Shown in pieces: positions 9,924-18,480 of a stretch of DNA of 64,000 nt. The notes under the pieces were generated by a model. The model worked only from the letters and a program-made list of their open reading frames with translations, ran no database searches and had not been told where the DNA came from. The stretch is from Subdoligranulum variabile (GTDB lineage Bacteria > Bacillota > Clostridia > Oscillospirales > Ruminococcaceae). The stretch is taken from positions 2,542,001 to 2,606,000 of the forward strand of contig NZ_CP102293.1 in assembly GCF_025152575.1 (NCBI RefSeq). Direction: 5' to 3'. Position numbers and translations under genes: made by a program. Each line of letters begins with the position of its first letter. Positions within the stretch are counted from its first letter, which is position 1.

Positions 9924-10943
9924 ATGGCCAATCGTATGAAAATCGAACGCAGCGAGAATTACGACTACTATCGTGATCTGCTGTGGTGTGCTGTTCCGCT
10001 CACCGGAATGGCCTGGTACTATTACGGCCCGCGCCCGGTTTTGCTGATGCTGACGGGGCTGTTGGTCGCCTATCTGTGTGACTGTGCCCTGGCACCGCTG
10101 CACGGGGAAGGGTACCACTCCCACGAGCCGTCCAGCGAATGCTTCGCGGCGCTCATTGTGCTGATGATGCCGGCCACTGTGCCTTACGCGGTGGTCGTGG
10201 CGGCGGTTATTGCCGCCGTACTGGTCAAGGAGGCTTTCGGCGGCGAAGGGCATTATCCCTTCCACCCGGCGGCGGTAGGCATGGCGGTGGCCGGAATCTC
10301 CTGGCCGGACTCTGTCTACCGCTATCCGACGCCGGGCACCTGGCTGCCGGTGTTCGGGGCTTCTGACGGAACCCTGGTGGAGGGAATGAATGCCACGCTG
10401 CGCAACGGCGGTCTGCCCAGTGCCAGTACCATGAATCTGCTGACCGGCAATGTTTCGGGCGGATTGGGCATCACGGCAGCTCTCGTCGTGATGGCCTGCG
10501 GCCTGTTCCTGCTGGTGCGGGGGCATATCCGTCTGTCGGTGCTGATTCCCTTCCTGATCTTCTGCATCGGTTTGCCCTGGCTGCTGCCGCAGCTCAGTGA
10601 GCTGCCGGTGTTCAGCTGGCCGTGGGAGTATGTGCGCCAGCGCATTTATCTGGAAAAGTATGTCATTCTCTCGGGCACGGTGCTGTTTGGCGGCCTGTTC
10701 CTGATCTGCGAACCGGTGACGATGCCTAACCGTACGAGCAGCCGTATTGTGTACGGCACGGCGCTGGGCATTGCCACCCACGCCTTCCGGGTGTTCAGCC
10801 CCTACGAGAGCGCGGCCTGTTTTGCGCTGCTCATTGTAGGCGCCATCCCCGAGTGGCTGGATCTGATCAGCCACCGCACCGAACGCATCCGCTTCATGAG
10901 GAAGGAGGAACGGCGCCTTGCCCAATTCACAAAACCGGAATAA
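9924..10943 (+). CDS. RnfD/NqrB-like membrane subunit, divergent
   Basis: This 339-residue polytopic protein aligns by eye with RnfD/NqrB. An N-terminal block holds ALIVLMMPATVPYAVVVAAV, then VLVKEAFGGEGHYPFHPAAVG (the GKxxFGGxGxNPFNPA motif of RnfD), and near the end EPVTMPNRTSSRIVYG (RnfD: DPVTSPTTxxGRxxFG). RnfD carries FMN covalently on Thr in an S-G-A-T motif. Here the matching place reads S-A-S-T, with Thr169 as possible attachment site. The start is ATG 9924 after AAAGGAGA; ATG 9936 is an alternative. The gene overlaps the next by 26 bp. Normal Rnf partners B, C and G are absent nearby, so a standard ferredoxin:NAD+ role is doubtful. Confidence 0.75.
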   Translation: MANRMKIERSENYDYYRDLLWCAVPLTGMAWYYYGPRPVLLMLTGLLVAYLCDCALAPLHGEGYHSHEPSSECFAALIVLMMPATVPYAVVVAAVIAAVLVKEAFGGEGHYPFHPAAVGMAVAGISWPDSVYRYPTPGTWLPVFGASDGTLVEGMNATLRNGGLPSASTMNLLTGNVSGGLGITAALVVMACGLFLLVRGHIRLSVLIPFLIFCIGLPWLLPQLSELPVFSWPWEYVRQRIYLEKYVILSGTVLFGGLFLICEPVTMPNRTSSRIVYGTALGIATHAFRVFSPYESAACFALLIVGAIPEWLDLISHRTERIRFMRKEERRLAQFTKPE

Positions 10944-12219
10944 CCGCCGCAAGCGGGAGGAACATTCCGAAACGCTGATCATTCCCCATATCACCAAAGA
11001 GATGCTGGAAAAGGCGCGCGCCATGGCCGCGCAGGGGGCCTCCCGTGCGGAGATCGAGCAGGCCATCGCCCAGATGCAGGGGGTCGCCACGGCGAATCCG
11101 GAGCCGGAGTCCCAGCCGAAACCGGAACCGGATGCGCGCCGCATCATCCCCACCAGCCGCAAGCGCCACACCGACGAGGAGCGCAAGGCGATGCTGGAAC
11201 AGATGCGCCAGGAGCGAGCCCAGCGCGAGGAAGAACGCCGGGAGGAAGCCTCCCGACGCACCCAGCGTCCGGCCTGGCATTTCCCGGCCCCCCGGGCTGC
11301 ACGGGAGGAACCGCCCGCCGCCACACCGGCAGAACCGGCGGAAACACGGCCGGATGCCACGATCCGCATACCGGCGGTAAAGCCGGCACCGCAACCCCAG
11401 CCTCAGGAACAACCTGCCCGTGTGGCGGGACCGGCACAGCCGGCTCCCGAACCGAAGGCGGCAGCGCAGCCGGTCAAGTCCACAGAACCTGCTGCGCCGG
11501 TTGCACCGGCTGCACCGAAGGAACAACCACAGCCTGCGCCCAAACGGCATGCGGGCCTTTTGCGCAGCCGTGCTGAGGCGGAGGCGGAACTGAACGAAAA
11601 GATCCGCAGCGATCATATCTGGCTGTCCAACCCGGTGATGGTCTGCGGGCTCGGCCTGGCCCCCGTGGTGGGGGCTGCCCTGGATGGAGAGCGGGCCCTG
11701 ATTCTCTGTGTGGCCAGCCTGCTGCTCATCACCTTCACGCGGGTGCTGGCGGTGGCGGTGTGCCATCTCAGCGGCAACCGGTTCCGCCCCATCATCTACA
11801 GCTATGCTGCCGCGTTGCTGTACATTCCTGTGTACATTCTGCTCTATGAATTCTTCGGCAACAGTCTGACGGCGCTGGGCATCTACCTTCCCATTCTCGT
11901 GGTGGAGCCGGCCATCGTCAAGCGCATGGAGTTTGCCGAGCTGGAGCCGCTGCGGGATGCGCTGCGGCATGGCTTCAACAACGGCATCGGCATGTGTGTG
12001 GCCCTGCTGATCGTAGGCTGCCTGCGGGAGTTCCTGGCCAGCGGCACGGTATTCGGCCATGAGGTGATTCATATGGCCCTGCTGCCGTTGGCTGCACAGC
12101 CTGCCGGCGGTTTCGTGCTGGTGGGCGTTATCGCGGCGGTATGGTGTGCTGTGGCCAACGCCTACACCGATTATAAACGGGAGGAGGTGCATCGCCTGTA
12201 TGCCGGCCGTAAACATTGA
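10918..12219 (+). CDS. RnfE/NqrD-like membrane subunit with long disordered N-terminal extension
   Basis: The protein has 433 residues from a TTG start at 10918, placed by AAGGAGGAA eight bases upstream. Residues 1-225 are cytoplasmic and low in complexity. They begin with a short helix-forming stretch, followed by a charged Arg/Glu segment and Pro/Ala/Gln repeats. Residues 230-425 match RnfE: SNPVMVCGLGLAP, LTALGIYLPILVVEPAIVKR, LREFLASGTVFG and a final GGFVLVGVIAAV. In RnfE/NqrD two cysteines (LGLCPLL and NCxxxGR) help hold a 2Fe-2S cluster; here they are Ala and Pro. RnfE proteins are normally about 200 residues, so the tail doubles the length. Confidence 0.75.
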   Translation: MPNSQNRNNRRKREEHSETLIIPHITKEMLEKARAMAAQGASRAEIEQAIAQMQGVATANPEPESQPKPEPDARRIIPTSRKRHTDEERKAMLEQMRQERAQREEERREEASRRTQRPAWHFPAPRAAREEPPAATPAEPAETRPDATIRIPAVKPAPQPQPQEQPARVAGPAQPAPEPKAAAQPVKSTEPAAPVAPAAPKEQPQPAPKRHAGLLRSRAEAEAELNEKIRSDHIWLSNPVMVCGLGLAPVVGAALDGERALILCVASLLLITFTRVLAVAVCHLSGNRFRPIIYSYAAALLYIPVYILLYEFFGNSLTALGIYLPILVVEPAIVKRMEFAELEPLRDALRHGFNNGIGMCVALLIVGCLREFLASGTVFGHEVIHMALLPLAAQPAGGFVLVGVIAAVWCAVANAYTDYKREEVHRLYAGRKH

Positions 12220-12853
12220 GTTCCTGCCGCTGCTGCGCGGTGTGCTGGACTTTATCAGCTATATGGGCCTTGCCATCTTTGCGGAAAACGTCATCCTGGC
12301 CCGCGCCCTCGGCGTCACCCGTCTGCTGAAACTCGTTCCCGACCATAAAGCCCAGGTCTGGGATTTCAGCCTGCCGTTCATTCTGGTGATGACAATCTCG
12401 GCCCCTATGGGCTGGGCGGTGCATAACATGCTCTTCCCCTGGCTGCGCAACTACCTGCCTGCCTGGCTGCCGGTCTCGGCGCTGCGCCCGCTGATCTATC
12501 TGAGCTGCGCTTCTGTGGCCATGATCCTCACCTGGCTGCTGCTCTTTGTGCTGCCGCGCCGTCAGCGGCAGGCCTGCCATGCCCAGCTGACGCTGGGCGG
12601 CTGCAGCACGGCTGTGCTGGGCACTTTGCTCATTTGCGCCAACCAGAACTATACCATGATGCAGAGCATCGCCTTTGGCCTGGGCAGCGCGCTGGGCTAT
12701 GTCTTCATTATCTTTATCGTGCGCGAAGGCCGTCGCCGTCTGCGCAGTAAGGATGTACCCTCTATCTTCCAGGGACTGCCCAGTTCCTTGATTTATATCG
12801 GCGTTCTGTCGCTGGCCATCTATGGTCTGGTCGGCCATGCCGTTGTGCTCTGA
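12198..12853 (+). CDS. RnfA/NqrE-like membrane subunit lacking Fe-S cysteines
   Basis: The protein has 217 or 218 residues with about six membrane segments. The start is taken as ATG 12198, which overlaps the rnfE-like gene by 22 bp and follows GGGAGGAGG. It resembles RnfA: AENVILARALGVTR aligns with the NNFVLSRFLGICP region, MMQSIAFGLGSALGY with the LESVVYGLGAGIGF helix, and RLRSKDVPSIFQGLPSSLIYIGVLSLAIYGL with the strongly conserved RnfA C-terminus. The two ligands expected in LGICPFLG and TTNCAVLG are both Thr here; a Cys sits two residues before the second. It forms an apparent operon with the D- and E-like genes. Confidence 0.75.
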
Positions 12854-12873
12854 TGTTATAGGAGGCTTTTACT

Positions 12874-14160
12874 ATGGCACTTCCGTGCTTTGTCGCTGCG
12901 GATATCCTTCTTCCCGCCGCAGAAACCCCGTTGAATCCCTGGGCCTGCATTGCGGTGGATCAGTTTACCTCGCAGCCGGAATACTGGCAGCGAGCCGAGG
13001 AACTGGCCAAGGACCACCCCAGCACACTGCACATTGTCCTGCCCGAGGCCTATCTGGGAACCCCGCAGGAGGAACAGCGTCTGCATGACATCCGCGCCAC
13101 GATGGAGCGGTACCGCATTCAGGTGCTGACCCGTCATGTTCACGGATATGTTTATGTGGAACGCACCCAGATGGACGGCAGCGTCCGGCAGGGACTGATC
13201 GGTGCGGTGGACCTGGAGGCGTACGATTACACGCCGGGCAGCAATACGGCCATCCGCCCCAGCGAAAGCACTGTGGTCGAGCGCATCCCGCCGCGCCTGA
13301 AGGTACGGCGGGGGGCGCTGCTGGAAACCCCCCATGTGATGATGCTGGCCGATGATGCCGGCAAAACGCTGATTGAGCCCATCGGTGCCTGCAAAGAGGA
13401 ATTGCCGCTGCTCTACGATGGGGAGCTGATGCTGGGCGGCGGCCATCTGCGCGGCTGGGCCGTGGAAGATCCTGCCAAGATTGCGCAGATTGACGCGGCC
13501 CTGGCGGCCCTGGCCGATCCCGAAGCCTTTGCCCGGCGCTGGCCGGCCGCGGCGGGGCAGACCCCCATGGTCCTGGCCGTGGGCGACGGCAACCACAGTC
13601 TTGCCACCGCCAAGGCCTACTGGGAGGAACTGAAACCCACCCTGACCGACGAGCAGAAGCAGAATCATCCGGCCCGGTGGTGTCTGGCGGAAGTCTGCAA
13701 TGTGCACAGTCCGGCCATCGAGATCGAACCCATCCATCGGGTGGTGTTCGGTGTAACAGCCAAAGAACTGTATCAGGACCTGGACCGGTGGGACAACGCC
13801 CAGGACAATCGGACCGAGCCTTCCGCCCAGCGTTTCCGCCTGGCAGACCGTCAGGGGGAGATCGCGGTGGCCTTGCAGAATCCGCCGGCGCCGCTGACAG
13901 TGGGGAGCATTGAGGCTTTCCTGAGCGAATGGCTCCCGAAACATCCGGACGCCCGGGTGGATTACATCCATGGCGCCTCCACGGCGATGGCGCTGGCAGC
14001 ACGGCCTGACCATCCGGCGGCTGCCATCCTGCTGCCCGACTTCGACAAGGCGGACCTCTTCCGCGGCGTTGTGCTGGGCGGTGTGTTGCCCCGCAAGACC
14101 TTCAGCATGGGGCATGCCGAGGAAAAACGTTATTACAATGAATGCCGAGTGATCGGTTAA
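12874..14160 (+). CDS. DUF1015 family protein
   Basis: This 428-residue soluble protein matches the DUF1015 family of anaerobes. It opens with a PCFVAADILLPA-type N-terminus, has RIPPRLKVRRGALLETPHVM in the middle, and LAVGDGNHSLATAKAYWE, the most conserved motif of the family. The biochemical function of DUF1015 is not established. ATG 12874 lies 20 bp past the rnfA-like stop with AGGAGG at 12861, so it is probably co-transcribed with the Rnf-like genes. That association might hint at a shared pathway, but the operon also holds unrelated housekeeping genes, so I would not lean on it. Confidence 0.8.
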   Translation: MALPCFVAADILLPAAETPLNPWACIAVDQFTSQPEYWQRAEELAKDHPSTLHIVLPEAYLGTPQEEQRLHDIRATMERYRIQVLTRHVHGYVYVERTQMDGSVRQGLIGAVDLEAYDYTPGSNTAIRPSESTVVERIPPRLKVRRGALLETPHVMMLADDAGKTLIEPIGACKEELPLLYDGELMLGGGHLRGWAVEDPAKIAQIDAALAALADPEAFARRWPAAAGQTPMVLAVGDGNHSLATAKAYWEELKPTLTDEQKQNHPARWCLAEVCNVHSPAIEIEPIHRVVFGVTAKELYQDLDRWDNAQDNRTEPSAQRFRLADRQGEIAVALQNPPAPLTVGSIEAFLSEWLPKHPDARVDYIHGASTAMALAARPDHPAAAILLPDFDKADLFRGVVLGGVLPRKTFSMGHAEEKRYYNECRVIG

Positions 14161-14177
14161 AGAAAATCAGGTGAAGT

Positions 14178-14696
14178 ATGGAAAAAACCGCAGAAAATCC
14201 GTCCGGCGCACCGCGCCGTCGCCGCCGTCGTCGCGGTTCCGGCGGGGGAGCTTCCCAGAATCCCCAGGCCAATCCGACGCGGGAGAACGGTAAGGCTTCC
14301 CAGCCTGCCGCCAAGGAAAAGACGAGTCGTCAGCAGCCTGGCCGCAAGGAGAACAAGGAGACAGCGTCCGCTGTTCCGGCTTCCCGCAGCCGCCATCGCG
14401 GTGCCCAGGGAGAAACGGCCCCGCAGGCTGCACCTGCCGGACGCCGCAGCCGCGGTGGAAACGGCAGCCAGCAGGCGCCGGCCAAGGAGCAGAATCATGC
14501 CCAGAAGCCTTCCTCCCGTGCTGCACGCAGCCAGCGCAAAGCCGTGGATGAGGACCCGGGGCTGGAGCTGATTGCCCGCCGCCCGCCGAAACAGAAATTT
14601 GCCAACTTCGAGGAGTATCTGGCTGCCCACGGCGGTATGACCGTACCGCTGCCGGAGGAAGAAACGTCCCCGGCCGCTGAGGGAGCCGCCGAATGA
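14178..14696 (+). CDS. Arg-rich intrinsically disordered protein, unknown
   Basis: This 172-residue protein is strongly basic and low in complexity. A run of seven arginines stands near residue 14, followed by Ser/Gly/Gln/Pro/Lys-rich sequence up to about residue 125. The only fold-like part is the last 45 residues (KQKFANFEEYLAAHGGMTV and an acidic end). No family is recognised. The composition is that of an RNA- or ribosome-associating tail. Its stop overlaps the ATG of the rRNA methyltransferase by four bases (ATGA), so the two are translationally coupled, which makes an rRNA-related role a reasonable guess but no more than that. Confidence 0.6.
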   Translation: MEKTAENPSGAPRRRRRRRGSGGGASQNPQANPTRENGKASQPAAKEKTSRQQPGRKENKETASAVPASRSRHRGAQGETAPQAAPAGRRSRGGNGSQQAPAKEQNHAQKPSSRAARSQRKAVDEDPGLELIARRPPKQKFANFEEYLAAHGGMTVPLPEEETSPAAEGAAE

Positions 14697-15508
14697 CCCC
14701 CGCGCTGGCGCAGGCACTGCGCTGTCCGGTCTGCGGCGGTCCGCTTCTGCTGGTGGGGCGCAGTCTGCGCTGCCCCAAGGCCCACAGCTTTGACCTGGCC
14801 AAAGAGGGATATGCCAACCTGCTGGCCATCCAGAAGAAACATGCCGCTGACCCTGGCGACGGCAAGGAAATGGTCCGTGCTCGCCGCGCCTTCCTCTCGG
14901 CAGGATATTATGCGCCTTTGATGAAAGTGCTGGCGGAACTTTGCGCCGGGCTGCCCCACGCCCACATGGTGGATGCGGGCTGCGGGGAAGGCAGCTATGA
15001 CCGTTACCTGCAGGATGCCCTGCCCGAGGCGCAGATCGTGGGATTCGATCTCTCCAAGGAGGCGGTTCGGCTGGCGGCCAAACGGGTGCCCGAAGCTGCT
15101 TTCTGCGTGGGAGGCAGCTTCAGCGCTCCCGTGCGGGACGGTTGGGCCGATCTGCTGCTCAACATCTTTTCGCCCTTTGCGGGAACGGAGTTTCATCGCA
15201 TGCTGCGCCCCGGAGGATTCCTGGTCTATGCGGTGCCCACGGCCCGGCATCTCTACGGGCTCAAGCAGGTACTCTATGCCACGCCCTACGAAAACGAGGT
15301 CAAGCAGACCGCCTATGACGGCTTTGCCTTTGTGGAGGAGCGGGAGGCCGCGGCCTCCATTACCCTGGAAGGGGAGAGCGTGCAGTAGCTCTTTGCCATG
15401 ACGCCCTACTACTGGAATACACCGGCCGATGGCGCTGCCCGGCTGGCAGCATGTCACCGTCTGACCACCGAGATCGGGTTCCGCTATCTTGTTTACCGCA
15501 AAATCTGA
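14693..15508 (+). CDS. rlmA: 23S rRNA (guanine-N1)-methyltransferase RlmA-type, with in-frame TAG at codon 232
   Basis: RlmA enzymes methylate N1 of a guanine in helix 35 of 23S rRNA using SAM. The N-terminal zinc site (C11, C14, C27, H31) is followed by DLAKEGYANLL, DPGDGKEMVRARRAFL and the SAM motif VDAGCGEGSY. The frame meets TAG at 15386-15388, then runs on for 39 codons to TGA 15506-15508. That tail contains LFAMTPYYWNTP and TTEIGFRYLVYRK, the conserved RlmA C-terminus (MTPFAWRA and TDFxxxxWxR in E. coli). With TAG read as an amino acid the protein is 271 residues, the normal size; stopping at TAG gives 231. It is either read through or a single-base nonsense allele. Confidence 0.8.
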
Positions 15509-15517
15509 AGAACAGAC

Positions 15518-15553
15518 AAACAGCCCTCTGCCACTTGGCAGAGGGCTGTTTTT
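15518..15553. terminator. Bidirectional terminator between rlmA and the small acidic gene
   Basis: A perfect 15-bp stem (15518-15532 with 15537-15551) has an A run on the left and a T run on the right. It serves the two convergent genes, rlmA on the plus strand and the gene at 15559-15873 on the minus strand. Its position just after the TGA at 15508 supports the reading that rlmA really ends there rather than at TAG 15386. Confidence 0.85.
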
Positions 15554-15558
15554 GATGG

Positions 15559-15873
15559 TTACAGATCGTCAGCGTCCTGGGTGGGGGTCTCGTATTCGTT
15601 GTCACTGGGTACGCCGGTCCAGCTGCCCAGCGGATCCTGACGGCTGGCTGTGTCCTCTCCGGAAAGAGTCTCCGGGGCCAGCGGCAGGACCTGCTGTACG
15701 GTATCGGGCACGTAGTGGGCGGGATGTCGGGCAGCCTCGGTGCCCACGGTGCGGCGGGCGGCGGCCTCTTCGGGGTCTTCCCGGTAAGCGGCGTCGGTCA
15801 CTTCACCCAGGTCAGTCCAGAAGGTATCTCGCTCATCCTCAGCGCCCCGGGGGCCAAACGGTTCATGAAACAT
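15559..15873 (-). CDS. Small acidic hypothetical protein
   Basis: This 104-residue protein is acidic and rich in Glu/Asp/Ala/Pro, with no membrane segment or recognised domain. It starts MFHEPFGPRGAEDE. ATG 15873 is preceded by GGAGGT at good spacing; a longer in-frame start (15918) has no ribosome binding site. It stands alone, convergent with rlmA and divergent from the LCP-like gene. The sequence looks largely disordered. No function can be suggested. Confidence 0.55.
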   Translation of the reverse strand: MFHEPFGPRGAEDERDTFWTDLGEVTDAAYREDPEEAAARRTVGTEAARHPAHYVPDTVQQVLPLAPETLSGEDTASRQDPLGSWTGVPSDNEYETPTQDADDL

Positions 15874-15949
15874 AACTACAACCTCCTTTGGTATACAGGC
15901 GGGCTCCTTGGCCCACACTATACCTAGATTCTGACACAGTGAGGTGTTG

Positions 15950-16828
15950 TTTATGCGTTCACGGCCCGGTGTTTTTTGGTACAGCCTGGGGCTGACGCTT
16001 TTGCTGCTGCTGCCTTTGATCGGTCTGACTGCCTTTTTTGTTCATCAACGGCAGGAACAGAATGTGCTGCGGCAGGCGGCAGCGGAACGGGGCGGCCTGC
16101 CGGTGGAGCAGGGGGCACAGGATACCTGGCGGATGCTGCTGGTGGTCCAGCAGGAGGACCCCGCCTTTGTGTTGGCCCGGGTGGACGGTCCGGCGCAGAC
16201 GGTGACGCTCTGTGCCTTGCCCGGAGATCTGCAGGTGGCGGCGCCGGCGGGAACGACGACACTGTCGGCCTGTGCACTGTCGGCAGGGGCGGGACGGGCC
16301 GCCCAGCTGTTGAGCCAGACGGCGGCCACGGGAGAGACTGCCGTGCAGCAGCTGTACTACCTGGCGGCTACGCCTGCCTGCTGGCAGGACTGCGTGGGAG
16401 AGAGCACGACGGCCCGCCTGGATACCGCGGCGCTCCTTTCCCGAAGCCAGCGGGAGGAGATCGGCTACGGGGAGGACTCGGTGGCTGAGATCACCGCCGC
16501 CGATGCCCCCGCACTGATCGAACAGATGCAGAGCTGCCTGGATACCACCGGCAAGCAGGCGGACGTGCGGGCCGCGGTGTGGGAGGCCTTTGTCCGGCAG
16601 AATCCTGATCTTCTGGCTTCACTGCCGGAAGCCTGGCGGCAGTACAGCGCCCGCACACTGACCGACCTGATGGCCACCGAGCTGGGAGGGGTGGAAAAGA
16701 CGCTGACCTATCTGACCGCCCAGTCGGGATTGACCGTCCAATATACCACGGCCGCCACACAGCGGGCGGGGCAGGAGAGCGCCCTGACCGAAGAAGGCAT
16801 ACAGACCGTACGGGAACTGTTGCAATAA
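15950..16828 (+). CDS. Single-pass membrane protein with LytR-CpsA-Psr-like outer domain, uncertain
   Basis: The protein has 292 residues. An N-terminal membrane helix (about residues 10-33) follows a short Arg-rich cytoplasmic tail, so the rest is extracytoplasmic. The segment VARVDGPAQTVTLCALPGDLQV recalls the core strand of LCP proteins, where the sequence reads IDPxxxxVxLxSIPRDT. The Arg of that motif is Gly here and the other LCP arginines are not evident. It is therefore either a divergent or inactive LCP-like domain or a chance resemblance. ATG 15950 follows GAGGTG; the TTG at 15944 is less likely. It ends in a terminator and seems monocistronic. Confidence 0.5.
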   Translation, partial: FMRSRPGVFWYSLGLTLLLLLPLIGLTAFFVHQRQEQNVLRQAAAERGGLPVEQGAQDTWRMLLVVQQEDPAFVLARVDGPAQTVTLCALPGDLQVAAPAGTTTLSACALSAGAGRAAQLLSQTAATGETAVQQLYYLAATPACWQDCVGESTTARLDTAALLSRSQREEIGYGEDSVAEITAADAPALIEQMQSCLDTTGKQADVRAAVWEAFVRQNPDLLASLPEAWRQYSARTLTDLMATELGGVEKTLTYLTAQSGLTVQYTTAATQRAGQESALTEEGIQTVRELLQ

Positions 16829-16834
16829 ATAATA

Positions 16835-16866
16835 AGAGCCGCCTGTTTTGTCAGGCGGCTCTTTTG
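16835..16866. terminator. Bidirectional terminator between LCP-like gene and ABC operon
   Basis: An 11-bp stem (16835-16845 with 16852-16862) is followed by a T run. It lies in the 43 bp between two convergent genes. Confidence 0.8.
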
Positions 16867-16871
16867 CGGCT

Positions 16872-17612
16872 TTATTCCTGGCGGAACCGGGAAAGGAATT
16901 CCACGGTGCGCGGATTCTGGGGATGCTCAAAGATGTCGGCGGGGGTGCCTTCCTCGGCGATGACACCGTCGGCCATGTAGACCACATGGCTGGAAACATC
17001 CCGGGCAAAGGCCATCTCGTGGGTGACGACGATCATCGTCAGGCCGTCCTTGGCCAGCTGCCGCATAACGGCCAGCACTTCGCCCACCATCTGGGGATCC
17101 AGGGCGGAGGTGGGTTCGTCGAAGAGCAGGACTTCCGGCTGCATGGAAAGGGCGCGGGCGATGGCCACGCGCTGTTTCTGGCCGCCGGAAAGCTGGCGGG
17201 GCTTGGCGTGGATATAGGGCGCCATACCCACCTTTTCCAGGTTGGCCAGCGCGGTGCGGCGGGCGGTCTCCTTGTCCTGATGCAGCACATACCGCAGGCC
17301 GGCCGTGCAGTTGTCCAGCACCGACATGTTGTTGAAGAGGTTGAAGCTCTGGAACACCATGCCCACCTTGGCGCGGTAGGCGCAGGGGTCAAACCCTTTG
17401 GCGGTGATCTCCTGCCCATGGAAGAGCACGTTGCCGTTGGTGGGCGTTTCCAGCAGGTTGATGCAGCGCAGCAGGGTGGATTTGCCGCTGCCCGAAGCAC
17501 CGATGACACAGGTCACGTCGCCGGCGTTGACGGTAAAATCCACATCCCGCAGCACCACATGGGTGCCGAAACTCTTGGAGAGGTGGCGCACTTGGATGAT
17601 CGGCTCAGACAT
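16872..17612 (-). CDS. Polar amino-acid ABC transporter ATP-binding protein (GlnQ/HisP type)
   Basis: This 246-residue ATPase powers amino-acid uptake at the inner face of the membrane. Walker A is GASGSGKS at residues 38-45. The Q-loop region ([11 protein letters not shown]), the signature LSGGQKQR and Walker [12 protein letters not shown] are all present and intact, and the length is standard for the PAAT family. The start overlaps the permease stop by eight bases. It is the last gene of an operon transcribed leftward (binding protein, permease, ATPase) and ends at the terminator near 16850. Confidence 0.93.
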   Translation of the reverse strand: MSEPIIQVRHLSKSFGTHVVLRDVDFTVNAGDVTCVIGASGSGKSTLLRCINLLETPTNGNVLFHGQEITAKGFDPCAYRAKVGMVFQSFNLFNNMSVLDNCTAGLRYVLHQDKETARRTALANLEKVGMAPYIHAKPRQLSGGQKQRVAIARALSMQPEVLLFDEPTSALDPQMVGEVLAVMRQLAKDGLTMIVVTHEMAFARDVSSHVVYMADGVIAEEGTPADIFEHPQNPRTVEFLSRFRQE

Positions 17613-18429
17613 GGGAAACCTCTCCTTTCATATCCAGATTCTGGGGTTCATGGACAGGGTTGGGGGCATTGTACATGCCGCTGGTGTAGGCCAGGGTATC
17701 GGTGGTGTTCAGGTCGTAGTTCTGCGGGCCGTCCAGCGCTTTCTCCCACAGGCGCAGCAGATAGCTGGCCAGCAGCGTCATCGTCAGATAAATGATCATG
17801 ACGATGGTGGCGCTCTCAAAGTAGGTGTACAGGGCTCCCACCACGCTCTTGTGGACAAAGAACAGGTCGGTAATGGAGATAACCGACAACACCGAGGTAT
17901 CTTTGATGTTGATGATGAAGTTGTTGCCGATCTGGGGGATGATGTTGCGCAGCGCCTGGGGCAGAATGACATGGAGCATGGTCTGCCAGTGGGTCATGCC
18001 GATGGACATGGCGCCCTCGGTCTGGCCGGGATCGATGGAAACGATGCCGCCGCGGACCGTCTCCGCCATGTAGGCGCCGGTGTTGATGGAGACAATGAGG
18101 AAGCCGGCTGTCCACATCCCCATCTTGATGCCGAATACCTGCAGCAGGCCGTAGTAGATAAAGACGGCCTGCACGATCATGGGGGTGCCGCGGAACAGTT
18201 CCACATAGCAGCGCAGTACGCCGTGCAGAATGCGGATCAGGGCCCGTTTCCAGGCGGGATCACGCTGCTTGTCCACCGGAATGGTCTGCAGTGCGCCGAT
18301 GGCAAAGCCGATCAGGCAACCGAAAAAGGTGCCCACCAGGGCCAGCAGCAGGGTAGTGCCTGCGCCGCGCAGGTAGGAAAAACCGTATTTTTGCAGTACG
18401 GTGGCGCAGTTTACGAAAAAGTCTTGCAT
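17605..18429 (-). CDS. Polar amino-acid ABC transporter permease (HisM/GlnP type)
   Basis: This 274-residue membrane protein has five or so helices. It carries the N-terminal [16 protein letters not shown] segment and the EAA-type coupling loop [22 protein letters not shown] that docks on the ATPase. The motif [10 protein letters not shown] is diagnostic of the family. The C-terminus has an extra hydrophilic tail of about 40 residues (Asn/Asp/Thr-rich) that most homologues lack. ATG 18429 follows AAAAGGAG; an upstream in-frame stretch carries no homology. Only one permease gene is present, so the channel is probably a homodimer. Confidence 0.9.
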   Translation of the reverse strand: MQDFFVNCATVLQKYGFSYLRGAGTTLLLALVGTFFGCLIGFAIGALQTIPVDKQRDPAWKRALIRILHGVLRCYVELFRGTPMIVQAVFIYYGLLQVFGIKMGMWTAGFLIVSINTGAYMAETVRGGIVSIDPGQTEGAMSIGMTHWQTMLHVILPQALRNIIPQIGNNFIINIKDTSVLSVISITDLFFVHKSVVGALYTYFESATIVMIIYLTMTLLASYLLRLWEKALDGPQNYDLNTTDTLAYTSGMYNAPNPVHEPQNLDMKGEVSHV

Positions 18430-18480
18430 GGGGATAACTCCTTTTTGATTTCCTCGCCAGGGGGCCTGAAACCACCATAG

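Noticed and set aside
9924..12853. Complete Rnf ferredoxin:NAD+ oxidoreductase
   Set aside because: RnfB, RnfC and RnfG are absent on both sides and the Fe-S cysteines of the A/E-like subunits are missing.
15386..15388. TAG as a pyrrolysine codon
   Set aside because: No pylT/S/B/C/D genes are in the window, and neither TAG lies in a methylamine methyltransferase; Gln or another standard residue fits the contexts better.
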